A DNA stretch of 64,000 nucleotides from Apium graveolens (GCF_009905375.1 NC_133653.1:69698920-69762919); one strand, 5' to 3'; positions 22,932 to 33,599 are shown, counted from the stretch's first letter. Notes: generated by a model from the letters alone, not told the origin. Numbers and translations: made by a program.

Positions 22932-24425
22932 TCAAGTTGATTTTGGTACCCAAGTTTCCTTGGGTCCTGCATTGTTAGCTTTCTTTTTCTGTTTCTTAGG
23001 TTTGATCTCATTTGACTTGGGGATATCAGATTCATCCTTACTCATTTGAGTTGGACCTTTGAAACCATTCATTGCAATATAATTAGCATGCACATTTTGA
23101 TTAACAGAAAATGGCATGCTATTAGTAAACATGTTATTCCAGTAGGGCATGCTAAATGGAATTTGAGGCATACTAAATGCAGCATAATAAGGATTAGGTG
23201 CAAATGGCATATTAGCAAATTGTGCATTCATATTCTATGTAGACATAGCATTCATAGGCATAGAAGGCATGTCATTCATGTTGGGAAAAGGAGGTGGCAC
23301 AGATATGGAAGTAGGCATGGCAGTTTTGTAATTAACAGACAGATGATTTACACTACCACACTTAACACAGATTTTTCGTGGAGCATACTTATCAGGTGTG
23401 TAGTTTTTATGCTTGTTAATTCCTACTTTACTATTTCTATTGTTTTTCCTTTTAGCCTCTGTTTTAACCACAATCTTTTCTAGTCTTTTATTCAATTGCT
23501 TGATAGACAGATGACCAACATTCACTTTCTTCTCCTTCCTCACTTGACTAGATTCTTCTGAAATGAAGTTTTTGGAAACTGATCCATACTTTTCATTTAA
23601 CTTGGCAAGTTTGGCATTACTCACAGGTTTGCTCAAAGCTGACGGATGAGGGTTTATATCACTCGACGGATAATCCTTTTGATTATCCGATGGATGACTC
23701 TCATCATCTGCCGAGTCCACATCTGTTAGCACTCCTTCAACCAAATTGGATTTCAGCTTCTCCTTATTCTTCTTCCAGGCTGCATCACAAAAGGACTCAA
23801 TACCTTGAACTTTGGTGATTTGAGCATGAACATCTCTAGATGTTTTCCATGCCTTAATCACCTCATGTTCTCGTTCAAGCTGCTTCTTCAAGATCTCTTC
23901 TTTCTTCAAGGATTCAGTTAATTCATCTTTGGCAATTTTACACTCAATTCTCAATTTTTCAAATTCAATAAATTGAGACTCTAGCACATTATTCCTCTCA
24001 CTTAAAAACAGATTGTTTTCTTTGATTTTAGCATTTTTCTTAGTAAGAGACTTAAGTGTAACACGCAAATGATATAATTCTGTAGACATGTCATTTATTG
24101 CATCATTACACTCAGCTTTAGATAAATGTGCAAGGTTAGTGGTGATTACCTGATTACTTGAAGAACTTGTCTCTGTTTCATCAGACTTGGCCATTAGGGC
24201 TAGATTAACATAGCTGACATCCTCATCCTCATCTAGACCATCTGCTGCCCAGTCATTTTCTTGTGTAATGAAAGCCCTTTCCTTTTGTTTGAGCAACTCA
24301 AAATATTTCTGTTTATAATCCACAGGCTCAAACTTCTTCTTGCTGGAATCTAACTTTCTACACTCACTGACAAAGTGCCCTGCCAAGCCACATTTGAAAC
24401 ATTTGAATTTTGATTTATCCACCAT
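22932..24425 (-). pseudogene. Copia C gag, C-terminal half with two zinc knuckles
   Basis: The minus frame begins near 24425 with C-F-K-C-G-L-A-G-H-F-V-S-E-C, a CCHC nucleic-acid-binding knuckle. A long coiled coil follows (about 24080-23830), then a second CCHC-like motif (C-V-K-C-G-S-V-N-H-L-S-V-N) in which the last Cys is replaced by Tyr. An in-frame TAG at about 23232 splits off the Met/Asn/Pro-rich tail (23231-22932). H/Y-P-S repeats at about 23640-23710 are encoded by the same TTATCCGTCG motif seen in the LTR. The long gag with coiled coil fits Sireviruses. Confidence 0.8.
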
Positions 24426-24892
24426 GTTTTAGCTGCTCCAAAGTTCTTCTTGAACTTGAACTTGGCAAATCTTCTAGAAAAAAATGCTAGATGTTCATCA
24501 ATATCCTCCATGTCATCCTGGCTCAAAGAATCTTCATTTTCTGCTACCAGCCCCTTGCCCTTGTTTATACAGACCTTTGAAGTAGACTCAACAGCTTCTA
24601 TCTTCATTTCCTTCTCTTTCTCTAACTCAGCAACCAGTGCAATGGACCCTCCTTTCTTCCTCCCTTTCTCCATTCTTTCATCTTGCTCTATTTCAAGCTC
24701 AGAAGTCTTTAGAATGCCATACAGTCTCTCTAGTGTAAATTCCTTGTATTCTTGTGAATTTCTCAAGGAGACGGTCATTGGTTTCCATTCTTTTGGTAGG
24801 GATCTCAGAAACTTGAGTTAGAATCTTTGGTTTGGTAGACTCTTCCATGCAGCTTTAGAGCATTTAGTAGCTTTTCAAATCTACTAAAGATA
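24350..24892 (-). pseudogene. Copia C gag, middle part
   Basis: Continues gag leftward from the insertion point at 24892. It starts with F-S-R-F-E-K-L-L-N-A-L, then changes frame near 24800 into L-P-K-E-W-K-P and a Glu/Lys-rich stretch with a coiled-coil look. It overlaps the next frame at 24350-24425, where a 1-base shift precedes the zinc knuckle. The solo LTR at 24893-28896 separates it from the gag start. The frame across the insertion site is continuous once the LTR and one copy of AGATA are removed. Confidence 0.75.
24888..24892. repeat. Left target-site duplication of the solo LTR
   Basis: AGATA here matches AGATA at 28897-28901, a perfect 5-bp duplication flanking the 4.0-kb LTR. Confidence 0.9.
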
Positions 24893-26959
24893 TGTAATAA
24901 CCCCAAAATTTTCAACTTTTTGTAACCCTTGTGAATAGTGTTTTAGCTGAATGAGAAAACTTTTAATGCCACACTATGTAGGGGTTCTATTATGGATATT
25001 CTGAGATTTTATTAGTACTCTATATGGTATATGAGTGTATGTAAAGATCGCCAGAATCCAATTCCGAACACTTTGGTTTTTCCCGGAAATCCACTAGATA
25101 CGGAAAGAATTGAGTATAAGGTAGCAGGATAAAAAGGATTTAAATTAAAGGATTATAATAGAGGATCATAAAAAGGAATATAATGTATTGAGAAAGGTTA
25201 AGGGAACCTAAGTAATAAGATCCCGGGTATGATCCTTCAAACGATAAACGAAAATGAAAGTTAAGCGAACCGTATAGCAGATCAGCGGTCATTAGGCAAA
25301 CAATTAGGAAGTTAATCAAATGGATTAGAGAGAGTGATGTCACCCAACCAATGAGAAGAGGACAAGGAGGGAAAGATGACATCACCACATGACATGGGCA
25401 TGACATGGGAAGGAAGGAGATGTGGTGGCTTTTTAACCACACAAAATCAAGGGCAACAAGGTAATTAACTAAATCAAACACAAAACCAATCAACCAAGCC
25501 AAGCAAATCACTTTCATCAAAAAAAAAAAAAAAAGAAACCAAGGCATTGTTCTTCATGCTCTCGGCTTTTACTATTGCAAAAGGGCAAGAAATTCAAAAT
25601 CAAAGATCCAAGCTTCCTAAATTGGTAAGATAATTCCCTAATCATCTTTATGCTTAGTTAGGGCTATATCATGAGTTTAAGCCATCAATTCCTTCTCAAT
25701 CTTCTTCATTTAATCAAAGAAGAAGACAATGAATAGTGTTTTCAAGTTTTAACTTGAAATTTTTCTTGATTTCCTTGAAGATCCAAGCATTCCTAAGACT
25801 TCCCAAAGCTTCTTAAGGCTTCCTAGCTCCTCCCACCACTTCAAGGAAGGTATACCATCTCCAAACCCTAGATTCCTATGTATTATAAGATGATTTTGAT
25901 TATTAGGGTGATATTGTAGCTTAATATTTGTGATTTAGAGTTTGGGATTGAAATGGTATTGAAATGGAATGGTAAATGTTGTTGTTTTGGTTAAAAGATT
26001 GTAGTATAGTTAAATTCAAGCTTAGGCATAAGTATGAATGTTAAAATTGAATTGGTTGGGGTTGTTATGATGTGATAAGGATGGATGTTGGTTGTATATT
26101 TGATTTGAGGTTGAATTGGGTTGGTTTTGAATGGTTTTAAATTGGGAAATCGCGTAAACATAGCCGTCGTAACGTCCGATTTTCTTTAGACTGTTTTTGT
26201 GCATAACATTAAGACCCGAGAACCCCCTACTAGATTTTGACCATTGCCATGTTTAGATAGTTCGTGTTACGAGCTTCGTTTTGATATGTATTTCGTTCGA
26301 TTCCGATGCACGGTTTAGGAGGAACGACTGTTTCAAGTAACGGCATTTCGCGAACGAAACTTTTCCCCTCGCCTTACTTTGAAACATAGGTTAAAGACCA
26401 AAAAGGGTTAATTAAGGTATGAAGCATTTATGGTAAGTGTGTTAGGCAGTTGGTAAGACACTCGCGAAGGAATCGCCTTAAAACTCGTAAAGGTTAAATT
26501 ATTAAAAATGGTGGAGCCGAGGGTACTCGAGTGACTTAAGAGAATCAGTAAGCGCAAAATAAGCGTTAGAGTCTAAGTTAGTTAAAGTATAGATTTACAA
26601 GTGACTTTGGATTAATTCCAACTTACTTGTTGTTTATAGGTTACCAAACTCGTCCCGAGCCTTTTAACACCCCAAGTCGCTCAGGCAAGTTTTCTACCCG
26701 TTATAACTGTTGTTGTGATGTATTTGTGCATATGCGTGATCTTGCGTTAAATGCATATTTGTTATAGCAGATTCTTGCGATATATTGTAGCATGTTATAT
26801 GGTACATATGCATGCCTGTTTCGTATTCTTGCCATATATATCTGATTGGTTCAGTTGATAATACCTATGCTAGAGGATAGCGGTAACTTGCATATACCCT
26901 TAGTATAGGGACCCAAAAGGTGAAAACATTTTCTAAAACCGGGAGTCGAGGATCCCGAG

Positions 26960-27010
26960 TAGATTTTGTATATATGTATATATATACATATATATTTATA
27001 TATATATATG
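26960..27010. repeat. TA/ATATAC simple repeat
   Basis: TATATGTATATATATACATATAT-type low-complexity sequence inside the solo LTR. Confidence 0.7.
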
Positions 27011-27057
27011 GTTATAGTTTTCAAAACTATTAATCGAATAAGGTTTATTCGATAACT

Positions 27058-27325
27058 TTATTTTATTTAATGAATATTATTTGAATATTCATTCGAGGGC
27101 TTATGACTTCTTTATTTTATTAAATGAATATTATTTGAATATTCATTCGAGGGCTTATGACTCTTTATATTATTTATTGAATATTATTTCGAATATTCAT
27201 TCGAGGGCTTATGACTCTTTTATATTATTATTGGATATTACTTGGATATTCATTTGAGGATGTATGACTCCTTTATTTTATGAATGTTATTTATAATATT
27301 CATTCGAGGTATTATGACTCCGCTT
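27058..27325. repeat. About five tandem units of about 54 bp in the solo LTR
   Basis: Each unit has a TTTATTTTAT run, a GAATATTATTTGAATATTC palindrome and then CATTCGAGGGCTTATGACT. The last two units have diverged. The repeated palindrome could fold as RNA or DNA hairpins. The repeat lies in the middle of the LTR. Confidence 0.8.
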
Positions 27326-27831
27326 ATTACTGCAATATATTCTTTATTTTATTAAAGAATAAGGTGTCAGTAATCAAACTTATTTTCGATTATTCAAATA
27401 AAGATAGTACTTTCGTATAAGTATATCTTTGGTTATTTAATACTCGTTTCAAGTATAAGTTTTAATACTTCTACTTCAATTATTTTTATAAAGATTATTC
27501 TTTATGGGAATATTATTTAAATAATAATATTCAGACATTTTCTAAATATACCGGGGACTGATTTACTTCATTAAATCAGCTTTACTCCAAACACTCTTTA
27601 AAGTGTTTTCGAGTCTTCAAAATGATTTTTAAAAGTTAGAGCGGATCCCAAAACTCATTTTTATATTTAAGATCTTCCTTTTTAAGGGGATTTAAATACT
27701 CGCTCAAAACCTGAGGGATCCGGCTCTGTGGTGTATTTTATATTCGCAACAAGGTTGCAGTTTTGGTAAATGAATTGATTACTTACCCAACGTTCGGGAA
27801 GTAAGTCCATCTATTGAGTCGGCATAAGCAA

Positions 27832-27925
27832 CATGGGCTCAGTGGGCGTCCATGATAGTGTAAGTGGCTCAGTGGGAGTCCATCAAATGCATAAGTGGCT
27901 GAGTGGCAGTCCAGCATAAGGTCCT
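27832..27925. repeat. Three tandem units of about 30 bp in the solo LTR
   Basis: The unit GGCTCAGTGGGAGTCCAT, plus a variable spacer containing TAAGT or AT, occurs three times with small changes (GGGCGTCC, GGGAGTCC, GGCAGTCC). Confidence 0.7.
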
Positions 27926-28504
27926 ATTACGACCAGGGTGATGACCAGTGGGGAATTCGTCCATCTACTAGTAGAAAAGGTTACTTATTGGTATCTTTGC
28001 CTGATCAGCGAGATACCTGGTTTATGCCAAAATTCTTTTCCTTTCCCAAAATTTATTGGATGTTTCAAACTCTGTTCATACTTTACATGACAGAGGTTTT
28101 CAGGAAATGTATTAAGAAGATGTATATGTGGATATATATATATATATATCAGAACTTAATGAAGTATATCATAACTTCATTTCCTTTAATAATATTTCAA
28201 AGGTTTAATCTATTCAAATCTTGTCTTGTAGTCTCATCTATGTGATGAACTGGTAAAAGCTCATTATACTTTGAACAGTGGTAGTTCAAGTAGCTTTATA
28301 AATGATATAAGTGTAGTGAAGTATTTGGTAACTTCATCCCTTGTTTTTACTTATATCTAGTAAGTAATTATCTTACACAGGATAAAAGATTCTAGTAAGT
28401 ATCCATTTAGATACTTATATTATTGTTATCACTACATATTATCTTGCGAGCTGTAAGGCTCACTCTTGCTTTATTTCTTCATCACACAACAACAGTTAGG
28501 AAAA

Positions 28505-28594
28505 ATGGCCAGACTCCAGCAGACCCAGCGCAAGCGCGTGGGAAGCGTCTCGCGTCTTCCCGATGATGTTGTAGCTGCTATAGCTGCAGAGTAG
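28505..28594 (+). other. Short ORF of 29 codons near the 3' end of the solo LTR
   Basis: ATG at 28505 follows AAAA and opens a frame that begins M-A-R-L-Q-Q-T-Q-R-K-R and ends D-D-V-V-A-A-I-A-A-E before TAG at 28592-28594. It is clearly more GC-rich than the surrounding LTR and lies 3' of the GGCTCACTC block. It could be a leader ORF of the element transcript. I do not recognise the peptide, and a chance ORF cannot be excluded. Confidence 0.35.
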
Positions 28595-28896
28595 ATCTAT
28601 TATAGATCAGACCATCTACTTTTGAGAATCAATTATGTATAATTATAACTTGTGGCAGATAATGGCAATTAACTGTAAATTTATCAAGTAATCATTTTGG
28701 GTTGTAATAACTTTTAAATTATGGATTCAAAGACTTGTACTTATTTCAATTTCATCTCTGAGACTATAACGGGTTGTGGTGTGTGTTAGTGTGGGGTCAC
28801 AACATAAGGTTATTATTATTAATTAAGTGAAATGATATTGTGGAAAGAAAGACCGTGACGACCCGGATCCCCGACCCCGGATCTGGGGGTGTTACA

Positions 28897-28901
28897 AGAT
28901 A
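28897..28901. repeat. Right target-site duplication of the solo LTR
   Basis: AGATA, identical to 24888-24892. Confidence 0.9.
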
Positions 28902-29329
28902 TCAGTGAGAGTTTCACCTTCTTCAAAGTGGAAATGCTCGTATTGCTGAATTAGTAACTGCATCTTATTTTCTCTAACTTGTTCAGTGCCATCACAGATA
29001 ATCTGAATTGTATCCCAAACTTCCTTGGCAGTTTTACAATTGATGATGTTGTCAAACATGTCACCATCAACTCCATTGAACAAAATATTCATGGCCTTCT
29101 TGTCTTTCCTGACTTGATCAATATCAGGATCTGACCATTCATGCCTTGGCTTGGGAACTGATGGCTCGTTTCCAGTTGCAGCTCTCATTGGTACATGAGG
29201 GCCTCTCTCTATGCAATCCACATAGGCCTCATCTTGAGAAATTAAATGGAGATGCATCTTTACCTTCCAGTGATGGTAATTATCTTTTTCCAGAAAAGGA
29301 ATCTTGACTCCAACATCCTTCTTGTTCAT
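28897..29329 (-). pseudogene. Copia C gag, N-terminal part
   Basis: Minus frame from ATG at 29329, only about 60 bp inside the right LTR. It shows the Copia gag start: F-L-E-K-D-N-Y-H-H-W-K-V-K-M, a later A-K-E-V-W-D-T-I and then F-H-F-E-E-G-E-T-L-T-D-I. These are features of the UBN2/DUF4219 gag family that forms the particle. The frame is open until the solo LTR breaks it at 28896. The rest of gag continues at 24892. Confidence 0.85.
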
Positions 29330-29375
29330 CTTGTTGTTTGTTGTGATCTTTAAACTCTTTGTTTTTTAAGAGCTA

Positions 29376-29387
29376 GCTTTGATACCA
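29376..29387 (-). promoter_or_regulatory. Primer binding site of Copia element C
   Basis: The minus strand reads TGGTATCAAAGC, one base different from the standard initiator tRNA-Met complement TGGTATCAGAGC. It is two bases from the LTR that begins at 29390. Confidence 0.8.
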
Positions 29388-29389
29388 AT

Positions 29390-30135
29390 TGTTAGTCCCT
29401 AACAATGCAACAAGAATTACAGATTGGGGGTTGAATGGAATTCTTGAAACCTTTTCTGAATTATAAAATGTTCTAACTTAAGATATATATATGACAGTGT
29501 TTTGATTTGCAAAGTGCGGAATAACAAGTTAAATATGAATCGAAACACAAAATGATAAAAACAGAATTCTTTAAAACTTTTTGGTGGATTAGAATGTATC
29601 CACCGGAGATATATATATATATATATATAGAACTCTGTGAAGCTTAAGTAGCTCACAGCTGCTTACAAATAAGAACAACAGATGTGACTGTGTTGTCACT
29701 GTCAACAGATGTTTGAATTGATTATCCGTCGGGTACATGATCATTCGTCGGGTTGCCTTGTTGATCATCTTTTGAGTAGCATTGTTGTTTATCCGTCGGG
29801 TAGCTATTTGACACTTGACTTTATTTCATTTATGCAGAATTACAAGACATCATCTATATACAATTAATCAGCCTATTCTGCATATTTAATTAAAGTCACA
29901 TGACTTATATGCTACTACAGAATCTAAACAAAGGTGTTTGCAGAAATGTGCTTCATGACTTATTATTACACAAGCTACTCACTCGATGGATAACAAATCA
30001 TCATCCGTTGGGACTATATTGAGTCATCCGTCGGGACTATGTTCCTTATCTGTCAAGTGCTATATTTTTCACTAAGTTAAATCTACTAAGGAGTTTTTTT
30101 AATGAAATCATCAAGTTCACAACATATTCACAACA
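29390..30135 (-). repeat. 5' LTR of Copia element C
   Basis: The plus strand runs TGTTAGTCCC to TTCACAACA, 746 bp. It is homologous to 5039-6043 but with reciprocal internal deletions. It carries about seven intact or degraded ATCCGTCG-type motifs (about 29719-30058), including one in reverse orientation (ACTCGATGGATAA near 29980). As the 5' LTR it would hold the element promoter. Confidence 0.85.
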
Positions 30136-30141
30136 CCATCC

Positions 30142-30626
30142 TAGGGTTGTAATCGAGTCGAGCCGAGCCGAATAATGCCAGGCTCGGCTCGAGCTCGATT
30201 AAAATAGTTCGGGCTCGAGCTTGAGCTCGATCGAGCCTTTAATTTCAAGTTCGAAGGTCGGCACGTAAAAGGTTCGGTGGGCTCGAGTTCGGCTCGAAGG
30301 CTCGAATTAATTCACTAAATATTAACAAAAAATTCAAAATATGATCGGTTCGACTCTAGTTCGGTTCGATTCGGCTCGAGTTCAACTCGATAAAAATAAA
30401 TATTAAATATTAAATATTCACATAAAAATATATTTATAATTAAAAAAAATTAAAAATAATAGAGGCCCGATAAGGCTCGAATTGAAGCTCGAGCCCGACT
30501 CGGTTAAAAAATCGAAAAGCTCGAGCTCGAGCTCGAGCTCAGATCGATTTTTTTCGAGCTGAATTTTAATTTTTTATGAGCCAAGCTCAAGTAGCTCACG
30601 AAAAGTTTGGCTCATTTACACCCCTA
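30142..30626. mobile_element. hAT-like MITE rich in GCTCGAGC
   Basis: Terminal inverted repeats are TAGGGTTGTAATCGAG on the left and, reversed, TAGGGGTGTAAATGAG on the right. The flank CCATCC occurs directly on the left (30136-30141) and two bases from the right end (30629-30634), a probable degraded 8-bp duplication. The interior is a dense run of CGAGC/GCTCG units with strong self-complementarity. There is no coding frame. It sits immediately beside the right end of Copia C. Confidence 0.7.
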
Positions 30627-30650
30627 ACCCATCCCGTGTAATCTCTTTAA

Positions 30651-30656
30651 TGGGCC
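30651..30656 (+). promoter_or_regulatory. Site II element (TGGGCC) upstream of the helicase fragment
   Basis: AATGGGCCT lies about 125 bp ahead of the helicase-like ATG at 30776. TGGGCC/T elements bind TCP factors and are typical of plant housekeeping promoters. This suggests that the fragment was copied or left together with its promoter. Confidence 0.4.
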
Positions 30657-30775
30657 TCAATTTGACAATCCATTACCCGGGTTGTCGGAGCCCCGAACCA
30701 AAAATGTACCATGTAAATCAAGATTGAAGTCTTCTTGTCTTAAACCCTAACTTAAAAAAAACCTTAAAATCAAGC

Positions 30776-30951
30776 ATGTCTCAAAGCGCAAAAATGGAGG
30801 AAAAAAACACAACATAAGTAGCTTAAGATGACAAAGTCTTTGCTCCTTGCACTTTTGAAACTCTTGGTCTTCATCCCAGAATGTGTCAAATTCTAAACGG
30901 TACAATTCAAATTTGCACACGCATGCTTACTATTTTTAATTTTATTATATA

Positions 30952-30984
<33 letters not shown>

Positions 30985-31256
30985 AGTTCTGTAACATGTT
31001 TTTTTTATGTTTAGAAAAATTGGAGTTTAAGGTTCCTACACATATTCAAGCTCAGGTTGTTCATGTTATACTTTCCGGGAAGCACGCGTAAGCTCTTGTT
31101 ATGTTTTTGTGTTATTTTTTAGGGGATGGATGGTGTTGGTTTTTAATAAATTGTTTGTTTTTTGAAATTTGGGAATTTAGGCTTGTTAATGCGGCTACTG
31201 GGACTGGCAAAACTTTGGTTTATTTAGCGACAGTTGTTCATCATTTGTTTTTGTAA
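30776..31256 (+). pseudogene. 5' fragment of a DEAD-box RNA helicase gene (RH17-like)
   Basis: Three exon-like pieces are visible. The first (30776 to about 30905) encodes K-V-F-A-P-C-T-F, L-G-L-H-P and C-Q-I-L-N after two in-frame TAA stops. The second (31015-31087) encodes F-K-V-P-T-H-I-Q-A-Q, the helicase Q-motif region, then H-V-I-L-S-G-K. The third (31181-31256) encodes A-T-G-T-G-K-T, the Walker A motif I, then L-A-T-V-V-H-H. GT and AG borders are intact at both introns. After motif I the frame hits TAA, and the rest of the helicase (DEAD, SAT and motif VI) is absent. The wording matches plant DEAD-box helicase 17. This is a truncated, mutated gene piece lying directly ahead of a transposase gene. 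Confidence 0.75.
30945..30983. repeat. (TA)n(TGTA)n microsatellite
   Basis: A TA run passes into about six GTAT units, inside the first intron of the helicase fragment. Confidence 0.9.
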
Positions 31257-31417
31257 AATGATAAATAAAGGATTAATCGTATATTATTTTTTATATGCAT
31301 TTTTGTCGTCCATTTGTATGTTCATATATTTTTGCTAATATATTCTTATATTTTTCATTTTAGGATCTTTTTACTTGGATGCTAGCGGTGGTCATGATTA
31401 CGATGGTGTTGTTTGCG

Positions 31418-33592
31418 ATGGCGAGGAAAGGGAAGGGGAAGGAAGTTGAAAAAGAAAACGATAAGGGAAAGGGAAAAGCTAGAAAGGGTAATGGTGGAAA
31501 AGGCACGCCGAAGGGCAAAGGAAAGGGCACTAAGGGCAATGATAGAGGAAAGAAAAAGATGGGGAAATTGAGTTTGTGTGACGAGCCGACAGATTCGGAT
31601 TCGGACCCGAATGATCCGACTAGACACATGACACCTAACGAAGAACGAGAATGGCGAGGAAGGAGACCTTGATCACATTCAAGTGGCATCTATGGAGGAA
31701 AAGCCGCCATTGAAGCCATACCGCATTGATATCGTCGATGGACAGTAAGTCTTAAATAAGTTTTTAAATTACATTATTCCTATATATTGTTGTGTTCTTA
31801 AGTGCAAGAGATTATGTCCATTGCTTTGTTTGTATATAATATTGAAAATGATATCGCTAAAAAGACTTTGTTAAGCATGATTCGGGAGAAGTGGCCTATT
31901 GGGCGTTATACTTTTACCGACATTAAAGAACATAATCCCGGTTGGTCAAATGTAAGGGTTTTAGAGTTTCAAGTAAGTTTAAAACCCTTTTTTTGTTTGC
32001 ATTTGTTTCTTGATTTTATGATGCATTTATCCTTAATCTTTGTTGCAATTTTTAGAAATATTATAGACATCTTAAGAGGCAAAGCCGTTCAAAATCCCGG
32101 AAAATTGTTGAAGATCACATCAAGGTGACAATCAAAAGGACGTTGAATGAGATTAAAAAAGAGTTGACAGAAAAGCAAGAGAAGAGGGCGTTTCAAAGGA
32201 ATCTTTAAAGCTGCCTTATTGGTTCGTTGCTTTTTGGAAGGATCTTTTAAAGTATTGGGAGATAAATGAAGGGCACTTACATAGGTCGTCGGTTGGATCC
32301 GCTAATTGGCAACAAGTTGAAAGATTGTATAGTGCTGGTGCTCGGTCATTTAACAAAGTGTGAGAGGTAATGACATTTTTTTCAAACACGCACATACGCA
32401 CACACACATACACATTTATCTCGTTTAATAATGTCAACTTAGCACATGCTAATATAAGTTGTTTATATGTTGAAAGGTAATGACGAACAAAAATAAGAAT
32501 AAATCGACGAGACTTGAGGTTTGGGATAAGTGTCATATGAGAGTTGGATCGGATCCGGAAAATCCCGTCTATACTACTCCAGCTGCCATGCGTATTGCGG
32601 TAATGAAATTTTTTTTAAGTCTACATGTGTATTCTCATTTTTTTTAAATAGAATTAAGTGTGCATTCTCATTTTATTTTTATTTTAATAGATTTAATTAT
32701 TCCAATAAAACTTGAAAATTGTGTAGGAAAATGCATTCTCATTTTTATTTTTATTTTTATTTTTATAGATTTAATTAATTGTGTATTCTCATTTTTATTT
32801 GTATTTTTATAGATTTAATTGTTCCAATAAAATTTGAAAATTGTGTAGGAACGATATGCCACTATTCTTGAGCGTATTCCCGTGGAGGTGACACAAACGG
32901 GTGATAGAGATGAGCCATGGGGTTGGTGGATGGAAGCATTGGGGGTCCCCGAAGGTAAAAAGCCAAAGAAGAATTATGTTGTTGGATTCCCAAATGCTCG
33001 AGCCACCGATCTTTTGCCTACATTAGCTACGCGCTACCGAGATTCCACCCGGAATGAAGCCGGCTCATCCTCATGCGCTCCTAGACAACGTGAAGCCATC
33101 TCCGACAATGTTTATCTTTCCATCGTGAGAAACGTGCTTACAGAGATTCGTGCTAATCCAGGTCGATTTACTCGCCAACTATCCGATGAGAAGATAACCA
33201 TATTTGCTCGTACCGCCCTTGAGGCCTCAGATCCATCCTCCGATCCAAGTCAAAGATTACAATGGAACAACCTAATTGGTGGTGAGATTGTACATATTGT
33301 TGGGTGTTTGGTTGAAGACATCGTCTAGAAAATCGAAACTCGTATTGCTGAGGTATAAACTAATTTGTGTTGTTTAATTATTTGTTCTCATTTGCAAATA
33401 ATTTGTTTTTTTTTATAATTAGTTTATAATTGTGCATATAGGAAAATAATCGGCGTGCTTTGGAAGATGACAAGGATTATACATCCGAGGATGAGGTGAC
33501 AGATGATGAGGACGTTGATGATGTTGGTGGCGATGGTGGGCAGGAAGATGGAGACAGTGAATCGTCCGAAGTTTCTTGTCGGATTAATTAAA
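31418..33592 (+). pseudogene. En/Spm-type plant transposase-like gene (Transposase_24 style), decayed
   Basis: Several exon-like pieces share one strand. A Lys/Gly-rich start (M-A-R-K-G-K-G-K, 31418-31744) is followed by a piece at about 31810-31972, then 32056-32365. The last block (32480 to about 33592) includes D-E-P-W-G-W-W-M-E-A-L-G and ends in a long Asp/Glu-rich tail. Introns have GT-AG borders (for example after 31744 and 31972). Breaks include frameshifts near 31670 and 32205, TGA at about 32360 and TAG at about 33326. The layout, with a basic start, a Trp-rich middle (P-Y-W-F-V-A-F-W-K) and an acidic tail, resembles plant proteins annotated as Ptta/En/Spm transposase. I cannot exclude another domesticated family. 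It is not functional as it stands. Confidence 0.55.
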
Positions 33593-33599
33593 TTTATCG

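Larger units (their letters stand above)
24893..28896 (+). mobile_element. Solo LTR, about 4.0 kb, inserted in gag of Copia C
   Basis: It runs TGTAATAACCCC to GGGGGTGTTACA with perfect AGATA duplications. It contains no primer site, no polypurine tract and no gag or pol, so it is a single LTR left after recombination between two LTRs. Orientation is inferred from similarity of its right end (ACCCCGGATCTGGGGGTG) and the block GGCTCACTCTTGC (about 28459) to the minus strand of the giant LTR at 8331. It therefore belongs to a related giant-LTR family. It holds two sets of internal tandem repeats and a short GC-rich ORF near its 3' end. Confidence 0.85.
5039..30135 (-). mobile_element. Copia element C (Sirevirus-like), decayed and split by two later insertions
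   Basis: A minus-strand Ty1/Copia element is bounded by LTRs at 5039-6043 and 29390-30135. The primer binding site is next to the right LTR and the polypurine tract next to the left one. Reading leftward from the right LTR the order is gag, protease, integrase, RT, RNase H and an accessory gene, which is the Copia order plus an extra 3' gene. Flanks are CCATA on the left and CCATC on the right, 4 of 5 bases alike. Removing the nested insertions (8331-18956 and 24893-28896 plus its duplication) leaves about 10.5 kb, plausible for a Sirevirus. Every coding module carries frameshifts or stops, so the element is dead by itself. Confidence 0.85.

Noticed and set aside
25140..25547. 135-codon hydrophobic minus-strand frame in the solo LTR
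   Set aside because: Composition follows from a purine-rich plus strand. It is antisense to the LTR and matches no family.
27895..28245. 116-codon frame in the solo LTR
   Set aside because: Runs through tandem repeats and a TA tract, low complexity, no conserved motif.
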